Shown here: positions 10,243 through 22,000 of the stretch, one piece after another
How positions within the stretch are numbered: the stretch's first letter is position 1
How the letters are laid out: the number at the start of each line of letters is the position of its first letter
Assembly: GCF_002575655.3 (NCBI RefSeq)
Contig: NC_053037.3
Coordinates: 449,531,793-449,595,792 of the forward strand
DNA: 64,000 bases
Direction: 5' to 3'
DNA from: Aegilops tauschii subsp. strangulata
Lineage: Eukaryota > Streptophyta > Magnoliopsida > Poales > Poaceae
Made by a program: the position numbers and the translations under genes
Notes under the pieces: generated by a model
Seen by the model: the letters and a program-made list of their open reading frames with translations, nothing else
What the model was told of the DNA's origin: nothing
Database searches by the model: none

Positions 10243-13200
10243 ATGGCGCCCAAAACCAGCAGGCGCAAGGGAGCGGCCAAGGATGCCGGGGAGAAGGAGG
10301 CGCCGGAGAGCGAGTCGGCGGTGCGGCGGACACAGCTCGCCTACTTCCTGTCGATGGTCGATGCGGTCCACCTCAAGAACTTCTTCTTGCCCCTGTGGTG
10401 GAGGAAGACGACGGGGCACCCTGCCACGTGCGTCGTCCCCGCCGATTTTGCCAAGGACGGCCCAAATCGGTACCCCTTCTTCATCGATTTCTTTGCTTGC
10501 GGGCTCTGCCCCCCTTTCTCTGACTTCTTCAACGACGTCATGCACACCTATGGCTTCCATCTTCTGGATCTCACGCCGAATGCCGTGGCGTGCATGGCTC
10601 TCTTTGCCCACCTCTGCGAGGGCTTTGCCGGGGTGCTCCCTAGCACGGCGCTCTGCCGCCACTACTTCTACCCTTGCCTCCAACCAAGGGGTCCCATCTC
10701 TAGGAGCATCGCCTAGATCCCGAGGACCCAGGAGAAAGGCACGTACCCGGAGGGTGCCCAGAAGGAGAGGTGGTAGGAGTGGCAGGGCTGGTGGTGCTGG
10801 ATCGAGGAGGAGGACCCTCAGGAGTTCTGCCGGGTTCGTCAGAGCCCGCCGACCCACCGTGGGGACTGGAGCGACCTCGACGCCAACGACAAGAAGCTCA
10901 TGGTCGCCACCACCAGGATCCATCGCCTCACCACGGCCGGGCTCACCCTCGAGATGATCGAGGCCGACTTCATCCGTCGCCGAGTCGTCCCGCTGCATAA
11001 CAAAGGGAGGCCGGCCTGGGATTTCAGGAATGCGGCCGACATCATGAGGCTCCGCCCTAGCCTGAAGCATAACTTCACGGTGATGGGGCATGCCCATTTC
11101 TGTCAAAGGCTCTTTCAGCTTGAAGTGGCCAGCGACGGCAGGGCTGAGAGGACTGGCAGGTCTGCGAAGGCCGGCAAGGCCGTCAAGGGGCCCCTATTTG
11201 GGTTGCCGGCGGGAGTGGTCCCGCTGAGCAACAACTCTCGCCAGTCCGCCATCATCGCCATGATGCCGGACTTCAACGTGCATGGCCTTGACCCGGCCTG
11301 GGCCGAGCCGCCAGCGAAGAGGGTGCAGGAGTTCTTCGACACCTTGTCGGAGAGCTATGTCCGTGATGAGCCGCTGCTCATCCAGGACACCACCAAGGTA
11401 GAGCTGGATTACATCGCCGCCAGGGCGGCGGAGGCGGCGCTCCCAGGGAGGCCGATGCGGCCGCGGAGGAGATGGAGCTCGCCCAGTGGGCGGAGTCTGC
11501 CGGGGAGGCCAGCGGCGCCAACGCCGAGGCCCCCCTTGTTGAAGACGCGGGTGACGAGTCGTCCGAAGAGGAGGTCGAGGTGAACGACCCCCCGGTCGCG
11601 GGGAGGCAGCACGTCGTGCGGTGGGCTAGCTCTTGTGAGCCAGTCCGGCCTGGCAGGATCATATCGCGGCAGCCGCCCTAGGAGCAGCTCGTGCGCGAGA
11701 CGAGGGCGATGAAGGCCGTGGCAGCAAAGAAGGCGGCGAAGGCCACGGTGGCGAAGAGGAAGGCGGCTGGCTCCTCCTCATCCAAGCGGTACGAGACCCC
11801 ATCTCCTTCCCCTTCGGACAGCACCTTGGAGGCTGAGTTTGACCTCGGATCTTTTAGCCCGGCGAGGAAGAGGAAGCTAGTGGAGGAGGTGGAGGAAGAG
11901 TAAGTATTTCGCCCCCCACATCATCGCCTGACTTTAATCCTGTGTTATCCTTCTTTGATTTGATGTTATCTTCACAGCGACGTGGAGACGCTGGCCCAGA
12001 GGGTGGTGAAGAGGGCCAAGGCCTCGGCGGGCGACAAGCCCCCGGCGGGTACTTCGCGTATGCCATTGCTGGTGGAGAGCAGCCCGGATAGCAGCCCCCA
12101 GCATAGCCCCCGCTCCAGCCCCCAGCGTAAGCTCATCACTCACCCCTCCACTGATGAACATTGGGGTGTGAATCCTTGATGCTGATCTTGTCGGGTTTGC
12201 AGGAGAAGAACGGTAGCAGGAGGAGCCGCCGAGGGCCACCCCCAACACGCTGCCCCTCTCGACTACGCCGCCCCGAGGGGCGTCCCCGGCAAGGGCATCC
12301 ACCACCGAGCCCACGCATATGGAGGAGGACGAGGCGAACTTGGGTGCCAGAGGTTCTGCCCCGGCAACGAATGCTGGCGGGGAGGGCGCCACTTCTTCCC
12401 AGCCCGGTGTGGGTAAGTCATTTGCTTTTCGTCCCTGTTCTTTCTTCTTCTTTTTGAACCTCGACCTTGGCTCTATCTCATTCCCCCTCTTGGTATCCAG
12501 ACCATTCCTCGGTGGACCGGAAGGACATTAACACCATCATCGAGGAGGTTGCCAGGGACGCCGAGGCCGAGGCCAACAAGATCGCGGCCGAGGTGGCCGC
12601 CAAGGGGCCTGCCGGGGAGGCCGGCAAGGCTGCTGCCGAGGAGGCCGGCAAGGGGCCTGCCGGGGAGGGGGTGGTTGACGACCAACCTTCCTCCTCTGCT
12701 GCCTCTGGCTCGGGCAAGTACTTGAAGGTGAGCGAGACTTGTTCGTCCACCTCCCAGGGATGGCGAGCACCAGGGCACCCAGCGAGGGGGAGGTGTTTGA
12801 TGACGAGGCGCTTGCCGCTGCCGGGCTTGAGGTTGTTGACGAACCGAGCACCGGTGGCGGCGGTTCCCAAGAGGAGCATCTCCTTCGGGCCATGAGCGCC
12901 AACTTCCAGATGCTCCAGGCGCTTCACCGTGCCCGCCTAGACAAGGCAAATCCAGGATGGCGACGGTGGACAAGGCGGAGACAGATCTCGAGGAGCACAT
13001 CGCCGAGACGCAGGCCTGGTTCCGCCAGGCCCATGAAGAACTGAAGGTTGCCCAGGATTTGCTGGCTGAGCGCAAACAGGAGCTTGTCCTGAAGCAGGCT
13101 GATGTCGAGAAGGCCTAGGAGGTGGCGAAGGAACAGGCCACCAAGGACGAGGCCACTCGGCACCAGCACCAGGCCAAGCTGAACTCCCAGGAGGAGGACC

Positions 13201-14030
13201 TTGCCACTCGTGAGGAGGCGCTCGCCGCCACACTCCGCGGCAAGGATGAGGAGGTTGAGAAGCTCGTCGTGCAGCGGACTCAGGAGCTGGGGCAGAGGCA
13301 CAAGGAGGCACTCAATGCTCAAGCCCTAGTCCATGCCGGCAAGGTGAAGGAGCTGGAGGTGGAACGGGACGGGCTGAAGAAACAGGTCCTGGAGCTTGCG
13401 AAGGGGAAGGACACGATCAACTATGCTCTGGTGGAGGCGCAGGCCGCAGTCCTTGGCAAGGCCGAGCTGCTCTCCAAGGCCAATGACTCCATCAAAGACC
13501 TGAAGCTGAAGCTGGAGGGTCTTGAGGGGACGCTTTTGGAGCTCAGGACCCGGGAAGAGACCCTGACCAAGGACCTGGTGGAGGAGAGGCAGCTCCGGAG
13601 GAATGAGGTAACCGAACACAATGAGTACGCGGAGGGCATAAACCGTTGGGTCAGCCGCCTCGCCGACATCGCCGACAGGACCACCACGAAGCTGGCTACC
13701 ATGGGGATGCCGAACGTGAGGTATGCCCCGGAGCCGAACGTGAGTCCCAATGCCAAACTGACCCTATTCTTCGAAGGCGTTCTTGGAGCCCCGGAGCAGC
13801 TCCACTCCAACCGGGAAACTTATCTGGCCAACGAGTCCCGGAGCCTCTGTCGGGGCGCCCTGACCAAGGTGCTCACCAAGGTGGTGTTTTGGAACACCAC
13901 CGTCAACTTTGCCAACGCGTTGGAGAGCTTGCTGGAGGAGGCGGACCTCGCGGTGCTCAAGGAGCGTATCAAGCCCATCATCGACTGCGTCGATGCAGTT
14001 GAGAGGGTGGAGGGCCAGTGCCGGGACTAG
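10243..14030 (+). pseudogene. Antisense gene of the LTR element: putative gypsy-type transposon protein (Transposase_28-like) with long coiled coil
   Basis: The start is the ATG at 10243 (MAPKTSRRKG). The N-terminal 150 residues contain the pattern typical of the plant 'putative gypsy type transposon' family (PF04195): YPFFIDFFACGLCPPFSDFF, LTPNAVACMALFAHLCEGF, then RPAWDFRNAADIM. Acidic and basic low-complexity regions follow, and a coiled coil of about 300 residues ends at 14030. Introns with GT-AG borders are visible at 11900-11977, 12127-12202 and 12413-12500. The frame is broken by TAG at 10714, 10774, 11679 and 13116, and by apparent one-base deletions near 11445, 12740 and 12950. It starts about 390 bp from the 3' LTR and runs antisense to the element. 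The function of this family is unknown; a structural or silencing-related role would be speculation. Confidence 0.75.
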
Positions 14031-14687
14031 GCACCCCGTTTCTCGTCACCGCTCCGAGTTCAAGACCAAGACAATTTTATCTTAAGTTGGAACCGCAGCG
14101 ATTATTTGGTGTAATATAACTCTAGAGTACTTCAATATCACGGATGCTATCTTCCCGTTAGATCTTTCTTTGTATGTTTGCACCCTACGCTTGGTGAGAT
14201 AAGGCTGCCGGCGCGTAAACCCATGCCATGGTGCCTTGAGAACGGATCCTTAGCACCCTGCCGGGAGGGCGCTTGCTGCCGGGCAAACCACCTTGCCACC
14301 CCCAGCGCGGTCGCTTGAACTGTCGAGCGGACTCGGAATAGGACAAGAGCGCTGCTAGTAGCGGGTAGGCTACCTTGCCGCCCTCAGCGCGGCCGCATGA
14401 ACTGTCGAGCGGACTCGAGACAGAGACAAGGGCGTTGCCAATAGCGGAAGGGTCCCATTGCGTGCAGGTTTCCCATACAAGGAACGAAATCTTCTGAGGA
14501 AGACAGACTTATATAAATGAAATTAGCCAAAATTTTGCATGACTTAGCTTTTCGGGGCCACACCGATGGCTGTCGAAGCTGCGGACGGCACCAGAGGGCG
14601 GCTGGTCGACGTCGCCCTCTACCTTCGAGCCATCCCCATGAAAAAGTCGATGCGTCGGCTCCAAAACCATATTTCCACGGCTTGCGC
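14031..14687. repeat. 5' untranslated region of the LTR element, with an 82 bp tandem repeat
   Basis: No gene. Bases about 14285-14450 hold two copies of an 82 bp unit (CCTTGCCRCC at 14291 and 14373, then GAACTGTCGAGCGGACTCG). Confidence 0.6.
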
Positions 14688-14705
14688 CCCCTACCTGGCG
14701 CGCCA
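14688..14705 (-). other. Primer-binding site of the pol-less LTR element
   Basis: On the minus strand TGGCGCGCCAGGTAGGGG begins four bases inside the LTR end (14710). It fixes the transcription direction as minus. Confidence 0.75.
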
Positions 14706-14709
14706 AAGA

Positions 14710-15878
14710 TGTCGGGGGAAATGACACCTACGGGATCATGAGGAATCCCTTTTGCTATGGTTGGCGGGTGCGGGGCTGTGGAACGAGCAAGATTGAGAGA
14801 TCAACGTAGGGGGATTATCCAGGTTCGGGCTGCAAGTGATGCGTAATACCCTAGTCCTGCTGGTTTATGTTTATCTCGTGTTCTTCGACTAGCTACAAAG
14901 CGTGTAGGGTCCAAAGGATCCGAATCCTTCCTTAGTACGGCGCGGGACTCCTTTTATAGTCAAAAGGGGCTGCCACAGTGGCACACGGGAGGTGGAAAGT
15001 TGTACAGTAGTCGAGTCTATCTCCTGGCACCGTAGGACAAACGCATTTAATGCGCTACCGACGTGCCCTTCTTGCTTTATCGGGGACGGGAAGGAAGCTC
15101 GTCCCAGCTGTCGCCGCCTCGCCTGGCCTCGACGCGCGTCCGAGCTGACGAGGCGTGTAGCGCCACGCTGACTGGCTAGCTGTTGAGTTGGTGCGGTGGC
15201 AGAGTCTTCACAAAGATCTGCATGCCACCACGCCGGTGCTTGCTGGGTTGGCCTAGAGGCCGCACGTCGCCATGCAGGTGCTCGCCTAGTTGGTGGGCTG
15301 GCAGCTGCATGGGAACGGCAGTGCAGTCTTGGCAGATGTGGGCCTGGCTGCGGCCCCGCGGATGTCTTCGGAATGGCCCTTGCCGGGGCCCCGACAAGGG
15401 TCTTGCCGCGGCGTCGTGGGTGCCCCCGGCAAGGGTCTTGCCGGGGGGTGTCTCGTGGGTATCCTCAGCAAGGATCTCACCGAGGGTCTCCATCTTCTGA
15501 TTCTCATCTAGTCTTGCATGTTCTTGGTCTTCACAAAGATCTGCATGCCACCATGGAGGCGCCTCCCGAGCTTTGGTTCCAATGTGGTTGAGGGCGTTGG
15601 AACTCTCAGGCTCAAGGGTGTCAGCCCTGCTGGCGTTGGGCAAGTTGCCCCGGCAAGGTTCTTGCCGGGGCTGTGGAGGCCGCCCCGACAAGGGCCTTGC
15701 CGGGGGAGTTCACCTCGCCATTCCGCTCTTCATGTTTCTGGTCTCGAGCGCAGCTCTGGTTGTCTTGTGGCTTTGCTTCCTTCCTCTACCCCGCTAAGTG
15801 TGGCCGCAGGCGCGGCTCCAACTACCCGCGCACAAGTAAAGGGGTACAAAATAGGACCCCTCCTTTTGTGCACCGACA
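14710..15878 (-). repeat. 5' LTR of the pol-less element
   Basis: A 1169 bp copy of the LTR at 8689, adjacent to the primer-binding site. The LTRs contain internal CGGCAAGGG/CCTTGCCGGG motif clusters (9380-9420 and 15390-15450). Confidence 0.8.
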
Positions 15879-15883
15879 TGGAG

Positions 15884-17518
15884 CGGTTTATTTTTCCCTC
15901 CATATGAACCTATTTATATTGCATATGTGCCACTGAAGAAAAAAACTTTATTTATAAATGACGCGGCACTGTTAATGCGTGGTTCCCGACCCTCCATTTT
16001 TTATAAGTGAGTAACTACTAGTAGACGCGTCAAATTATCACGTGGGCTGCATCATCTTACAGAAATGAGCTCCACCCTGTCATGTGTGTGGTTGGGGAAG
16101 ACGCACAAGACGCAAAGAATGCTACTAGTACACTACGTGCGTGGATGTGTGCACCTCTTCTGTTTGAGCATGGTTATTAAAAGTATAGCCCACTACTGTA
16201 CTACCACACGGTTATTATATATGGGCACAGAGTATAGGCAGTAATAATGACTAATAAGCCGTGAAATCACGCGGCCCACTTTTCTGTATGTTTGACCGAG
16301 GAAGCAGCCATCATTTCACTCCTCGTTGAATATCCATCCGCTGCTACCTCTGCGAATAAATAAAAATCCGTTTCTACCTCCGTAGCATGGTTAATAATAT
16401 AGCCATGTCAATCACTACGTAGAAATATCATTCACTGATACAATAGGGCTGGATCTAAGGCTGGTGATTTTTTTACTTTGTCTCTTTCTCTTTTTGGCTC
16501 ATTTACTCATTTTACATAGGAGCATGTGTAGAGGATGGCTATTCCTTCCGATGGGACTTCTTCATGGGGTTTAACACTAAGCAGCTCCGAATTATGCCCG
16601 CTGCCCACCACTCTGAATCGTGCCATCTATGATAGGGATTAGTCCCTTTGCAACAATGAGGTCCACTAGGTGTAGCACGTCCTGTAAGAAGAGACTGTCA
16701 CGCAACACATACATCTTGTTGCCTTCTTCCTCGTACAGTACGTACCACTAGTACGTACTACTAGTACTACTACTACTCATTCTCCTATAAACCTTGCGCT
16801 TGGCATCTCCAAAATATTAACCTTGCGATTGGCTCTTCGCCTCTTCGGGAAGTCGACCAATAATGGTACTGCAGTATATATCATTCTGGCTATATGAGAC
16901 CGAACGAATTGCTGCACGTCCACCATGTGGGCGAGGGTCGAGGGGTGAGGGAGAGTGTGTACTATTACGTCCATTTCAATATTGACTACATACGGAGCAA
17001 AATGAGTGAATCTACACTCTATAATACGTCTATATACATCAGTGTTTGGAGTATGTACTAGTAGTTCATATTGAAATCTACTAAAGGACATATATTCCAA
17101 ACAATATGATAATCTCTCTAACCAAGGTAGAGACGAGGAGTAAACGGAGGGAGTAGTAAAATTCTCTCCTCGTCCTGCGAGCCACCGCGCGCGTGTGCGA
17201 GGGAGCGGGCGTAAGGCGTAGTAAGCAAGCTTCACCTCGTCCTACAAGCCACCCCGGCCGTGGGCGGGGGAGACGGCATACTAAGCAAGCTTCTCCTTGT
17301 TCTGCGAGTTGACAGGACACATCAAAAGTAATACGCACAGAGCATCTCGAGTGTATAGAGCATTGCCTCTAAGGTAGGCCCCACATGGTTTGCCTCTTTT
17401 TTAACATAACGCGTCAAGTCGCAATTTGTTTGTTCACCCATGGTAGGCGATCCTCCATCAAGTGGACAACCAGTACACATGTCAAATTACCATGTGGGCT
17501 GCCTTTTCGTACAGAAAT
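15884..17518. other. Inner part of left arm (promoter-side sequence)
   Basis: Outside 15.97-16.77 kb it matches 52550-53374 in reverse. The 15.97-16.77 kb block is absent from the right arm at this position. It contains a diverged copy (about 16045-16170, AGAAATGAGCTCCACC) of sequence just inside the right arm at 52.43-52.56 kb. A Stowaway-like end (CGGAGGGAGTA) occurs near 17145-17155. No gene is supported; the open frame 16777-17235 is shared with 52822-53169 but is MITE and promoter sequence. Confidence 0.5.
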
Positions 17519-17810
17519 CACTACAAAAAATACACTTTCGTGATGATACGTGTTTGTCACAGTAGGTCACATTTTTTGTCATGCATGTACATCCATGACA
17601 AATTTATGACATAATCAAGATAGTCATACATGTGCTGTCCTAGAAGTGTTCCATGACATTACCGAAATTATCATCACGGAAGATGTCCACTTCCATGACG
17701 ATAAATCGCGCGTCATAAAAGTGCTTTCGTCAAGGGTGACCGACATGTGGCATCCACCGTAACGGAACGCCGTTAAGCTATTGGGTCCGGTTTTGGATCT
17801 GATAACCCGT
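17519..17810 (+). repeat. Left terminal inverted-repeat region of E2
   Basis: Near-identical in inverted orientation to 5007-5296. It begins at the exact base where homology to the right palindrome arm ends. Confidence 0.75.
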
Positions 17811-17939
17811 TAACAGCCCCGACCAATGGGCATTTTCCACGTGTAAAATCATCATTGGCTGGAGGAAACACGTGTCGGCTCACCGTTGGGACAGATGTCA
17901 TCCACTCATTGGACCCAAAGCGCCTATGATACATCGACA

Positions 17940-18271
17940 CGTGGCACGGCCCAACAGAGGCCCATTCCTATGAAAAGGCCGTCCCATTTGACTTGGTCAA
18001 AAGGTGGCGGGCCGGCCCACGGCAAGCCTGTTAATGGCCTGTTCACATATAGCCCATTTACAGCCCACTAACCCAGGGCCCGTTTACGGCCTATACGAAT
18101 TAGGCCCAGTAGCTTCATCTGGGCCGTACAATATAATTCCAGCCCGTTTTAACTTCCGGCCCATGTATGGCCCATGAAGTCTTTTGGCCCATATGAGGCC
18201 CTTAGTAACCCTCGGCCCATTAACGGCCCGTGGTAAAACTGGCCCGTAATGAACAGTGTATCACTTTATAC
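17940..18271. repeat. GGCC subterminal array of E2, left segment
   Basis: Repeated GGCCCATT/GGCCCGT motifs. The array is cut at 18271 by the nested CACTA element and resumes at 29934. Confidence 0.6.
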
Positions 18272-18289
18272 CACTAGTAGAAAAAGGGT

Positions 18290-18495
18290 CATCTGTCCTG
18301 GTTGGTAAGGGCCTTTTGTCCCGGTTGTTGAACCGGGACTAAAGGGTCGTTACTAATGCCCTAGCCCTTTAGTCCCGGTTCTTACACAAACCGGGACAGA
18401 TGGGCCTCCACGTGGCCGGTGCGGCGAGCCCAGGCAGGAGGGCCTTTGGTCCCGGTTGGTGGCACTAACCGGGACCAATAGGCATCCACGCGTCA
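18290..18495. repeat. 3' subterminal repeats of the CACTA element
   Basis: At least five copies of CCCGGTT paired with inverted AACCGGGAC occur (for example 18318, 18333, 18376, 18392 and 18451), each able to fold back on its neighbour. This is the expected transposase-binding region. Confidence 0.7.
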
Positions 18496-18853
18496 GCATT
18501 TCAGGGGCTGGGGTTTTTGTTTTTTTGGAAGGGGGGGTTGGGGGTTTTGGGGGGTTAATTTAGGTGTTTCATATATTGTGTTAGCTAGCTAATTAATAGA
18601 GAGAAGTGTCCTCTCTTACCTCCGTGCCTTGTCAATGCTACGTACTATATACGTATAGAGAGGACTAGACACGCTAGCTAGTAAGCAAATGAAGGAAACA
18701 GAAGATCGTCATGAACATATATATGCATATAGAGAGAAGTGATATCGACCACCTCTCCTTCTCTGAGAGATTGGTCGAACAACAAGTTCTCATATATCTA
18801 TCCGACACTACCGGCTACATATATACAATAATTATCTCTTACAATATAATCTC

Positions 18854-19019
18854 CTAATTATATACGAACACAGGGTCCACATAGTATTCTCCGTTTCCAG
18901 CGAGCACGTGGTCAAGGAGGAATGCCACCAATTCCTCTTGAATTGCTCGCATACGATCTGGTGGTAGGAGTTCATCCCGCATCCGAAAGATCTAATTTGA
19001 AGAAGGGGTCAATACATAC

Positions 19020-19066
<47 letters not shown>

Positions 19067-22000
19067 TAAATGAAACTCAATACAAATGATGGTAATAAAA
19101 TAAAATTGTGAATATTATTACTTACGCACTTCATATTGTTCGTCAGAGTAGCCCCGCTCACAGGTCGTGTAGCGGATGGACTCGCAAACGTAGTATCCAC
19201 AGAAATCATTCCCTTGTTCCTGCCACAACCACTTTACAAGAAATAGAGGTCAATCAAACTGATAAGCAAGCATGCTAAATGGTATTGATGAAACTAGCGC
19301 TTGAATCACTAGGAGATGCGCGGAACATGCTACTATAGTACTTACTTTCGCGTGTCTAAATTGCAGCTTCTTCGGCGGTCCCAGAACTTTTTTGGTGAAT
19401 TTTCTCCAAACCCTGCCAGACAAGGAAAACAATTACTTGATATCAGGAAATGAACAAAGTTGCTGATATGGTGGATAATGATTGATTTAACTTACTTCTC
19501 GAGCATTTGAGTCATGTCCGCATAGTCTTGGGGATCTTTTCGTCTCGAGTCTAAGACGGTTACTAGTCCCTGCTCAAGCTTAATCTCTAGGAGAATATAG
19601 TGGAAGCTGCGCACGCATGCATAAGTCATCAATTACATTACTATAACCTGGACTAATAAGGGAAACCGAATATGCACAAGACAGTAACACTCACTTCAAG
19701 TTGTAAGGAAAGAGCATTATATCTTTGTTTTCATTTATTACCAATGATCGTAGCAAGTTGGCCTCGGTATTTTCGGCATGATATTTACCTCAGTTGCATC
19801 TATGAGATTTGTGTTAATGAATCCAATATCACTAATTTGTCTTTTCTTCAATTCGGCGATCTTCAATCTTCATAATTATAAATACCTGCAATGAAAGAGC
19901 TGACCTATATAGAGAGACTTAATGACAGAAGTAGTACTACTTACAGACAGTAGCAAGTGATCGTTGATTTATCAAGGGCGTTTTGATTGAAAAACTGGAA
20001 GAACTCCTCAAATGGAACATTCAACATTTCAATTCCAACGAGGTCATGCTCCTCTTTAACTCTCAGCGTCAAAGTATTCCTCCCCTAGACTCTCTGCAGG
20101 TTTTCATGTACCAATCATCTAATCTTTGCATCATCGTTGTTAGAGATCTTTCATCTTTGACGAGAGGCTTCCCGTAATGGTATTTGTGTTCGTCCACCTC
20201 CAAGAAATCATAATGTACATCGTCGGGCAGGTAATCTCCAAGATTGCTATAACCGGGCACCATCCTCGGATCATTAGCGACGATGTCGCTAGACACCTTG
20301 AGCGGGGGGCACGATTGGTTCGCTTGTTCGCCGAGCTGGGCAATTTTTTCCCAGCTCATCGTTCTTTTAACCTTTGATCACTGACAGTACTTCCCGACCG
20401 CTCCGCCTCGACAAATGTCTTTGCAATAATGCGCTCATAGTTACCTTTTCACGGAGACTTTGGTGATTTTTTCAGGGCAGCCAGAGTGCGCTTCGCTTTC
20501 GCCGGATCTACCTTCTCCTCCGGAGGTGGATGTTTCTTTGCTTTCACCCCTTCAAAGAAGTTCGTCACTTCGGCTCACACGATCTTCCTGGTTTCCTCCT
20601 CGGTCCTCTCATATGGTAACTTCTCTGGAGTCTTCAGAGAAGGACCGAAGCTGTATTTCCTCCCGCCTCTGGCTGTACTGCTAGATGCCAGCAGAGCAGA
20701 CGGAGCGGCTGCGGCTGTCTTCTTTCCTTGCTTACGAGGCGGAGGAGAAGGACTACGACGCGCCGGAGCAGGCGGAGCGGCGGCGGGTCTCTTCCGCCCT
20801 TGCTGACGAGGTGGAGAAGGAGGAGGCTGGCTGCTCGGGCACGCCGGCGCAGGCGGAGAAGGAGGCGGAGTGCCGCCACGCGCCGGAGAAGGAGGCTGAG
20901 TGCCCTGATCACTCGCCGGAGGAGGAGGCGGAGTGCCGCCACGCGCCGGAGAAGGAGGCTGAGAGCCCCGATCACTCGCCGGAGGAGGAGGCGGAGGAGG
21001 AGGCGGAGTGCCCTTACTCGCCGGAGGAGGAGGAGGCGGAGGAGGAGGCGGAGTGCCCTTACTCGCCGGAGGAGGAGGAGGCGGAGGCGTCCAGTTTGGA
21101 AGGTTGATGAGCTCCTTCCGCCATAGGCATGGAGTCTTCAGAGCAGAACCCAGCCGAGTCTCCCCTTCACCGCTAGGGTGGTCAAGCTGGAGGTCCTCAA
21201 ATCCCTCCATTATTTTGTCCACCATCACCCTAGCATATCCTTCTGGAATCGGATGACAGTGAAAAGTTGCGCCGGGTTCACGAGGTCGAACAGAGCCGAC
21301 AGCCGCCTTGACTTTGAAGTTCTGCCATTGTGTCATAAGGTGGCAATGTTGAGACTCCGTGATAGCGTCCACGGGGTAGCTAGCAGGAGCCGTCAAGACA
21401 TGCTCCGGCTAAAGCAGCTCGGTGGAAGCCACGCTGCTTCTCCGCTGAGATGGCGGGGTAGCTTCGGGGGTAGTTTCGGCAGGTCGCTTGCTGCGAGCTA
21501 CGTCTCGTTCCTCTAGCGCTTGAACCCTTTCGTGTAGCTTCTGAATTTGGGTCTGCTCCACTTTTTTCCTCCTCTCCTGGCATTTGTAACCGCCTGCGTC
21601 CGGAAAACTAGCCTTCCACGGAACGGAGCCTGGCGTGCCTCGTGTCCGTCCAGGGTGCTCAGGATTCCCGAGGGCCATTGTGAGCTAGTCATTATCTCTA
21701 TCTGGAACGAACGTCCCTTGCTGCGCTGCATCGATATAGTGTTGAAGCCTCTTGACTGGTATATTCATTTGCTCGTCCGTCCAAACGCACTTCCCTGATA
21801 CAGGGTCCAAGGTTACGCCAGCCCCGAAGAACCAAGTCCGGCAACGGTATGGCCAGTTCATTGTCTCTGGTTCGATCCCTTTATCAAGCAGATCATTCTC
21901 AGCCTTGGCCCACCTAGGCCGGGCTTTGAGGTAGCCACCTGACCCCGTGCGATGCTGAAGCTTCTTCTTCGCAGCATTTTTCTTGTTTGTCGCTGACAAC

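Larger units (their letters stand above)
8689..15878 (-). mobile_element. Non-autonomous Tat-type gypsy LTR element (LARD-like) retaining only an antisense gene
   Basis: Two LTRs (8689-9853 and 14710-15878) with TG...CA ends (on the minus strand TGTCGG...CCGACA) are flanked by the 5 bp target duplication TGGAG (8684-8688 and 15879-15883). On the minus strand the LTR edge at 14710 is followed by TCT and a typical plant gypsy primer-binding site beginning TGGCGCGCCAGG, so the element reads right to left. No gag, protease, RT, RNase H or integrase is visible. The only gene (10243-14030) is on the opposite strand. The LTRs differ at roughly 30 positions in the first 400 bases, so this insertion is older than the element at 31571. 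Confidence 0.85.
5297..17518 (-). repeat. Left arm of a large inverted repeat (about 5 kb without the inserted LTR element)
   Basis: Read on the minus strand from 17518 down to 5297, this matches 52550 to about 57430 in the same order. Matching landmarks include a region near 17.47 kb with 52.60 kb, the ORFs at 16777-17235 with 52822-53169, the ORF at 8244-8648 with 53406-53834, the tRNA-like site 6032-6095 with 56540-56603, and the first-exon module near 5.5-5.8 kb with 56.8-57.2 kb. Differences are indels and insertions: the LTR element 8689-15878, a Stowaway at 7435, an 800 bp block at 15.97-16.77 kb, and a promoter block present only on the right. Confidence 0.85.

Noticed and set aside
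12728..12757. A fourth intron in the pol-less element's antisense gene
   Set aside because: GT and AG are only 30 bases apart, too short. A one-base deletion explains the frame change better.
20685..21126. Plus-strand Glu/Arg-rich frames
   Set aside because: Shadows of the Pro-rich linker encoded on the minus strand by the CACTA second gene.
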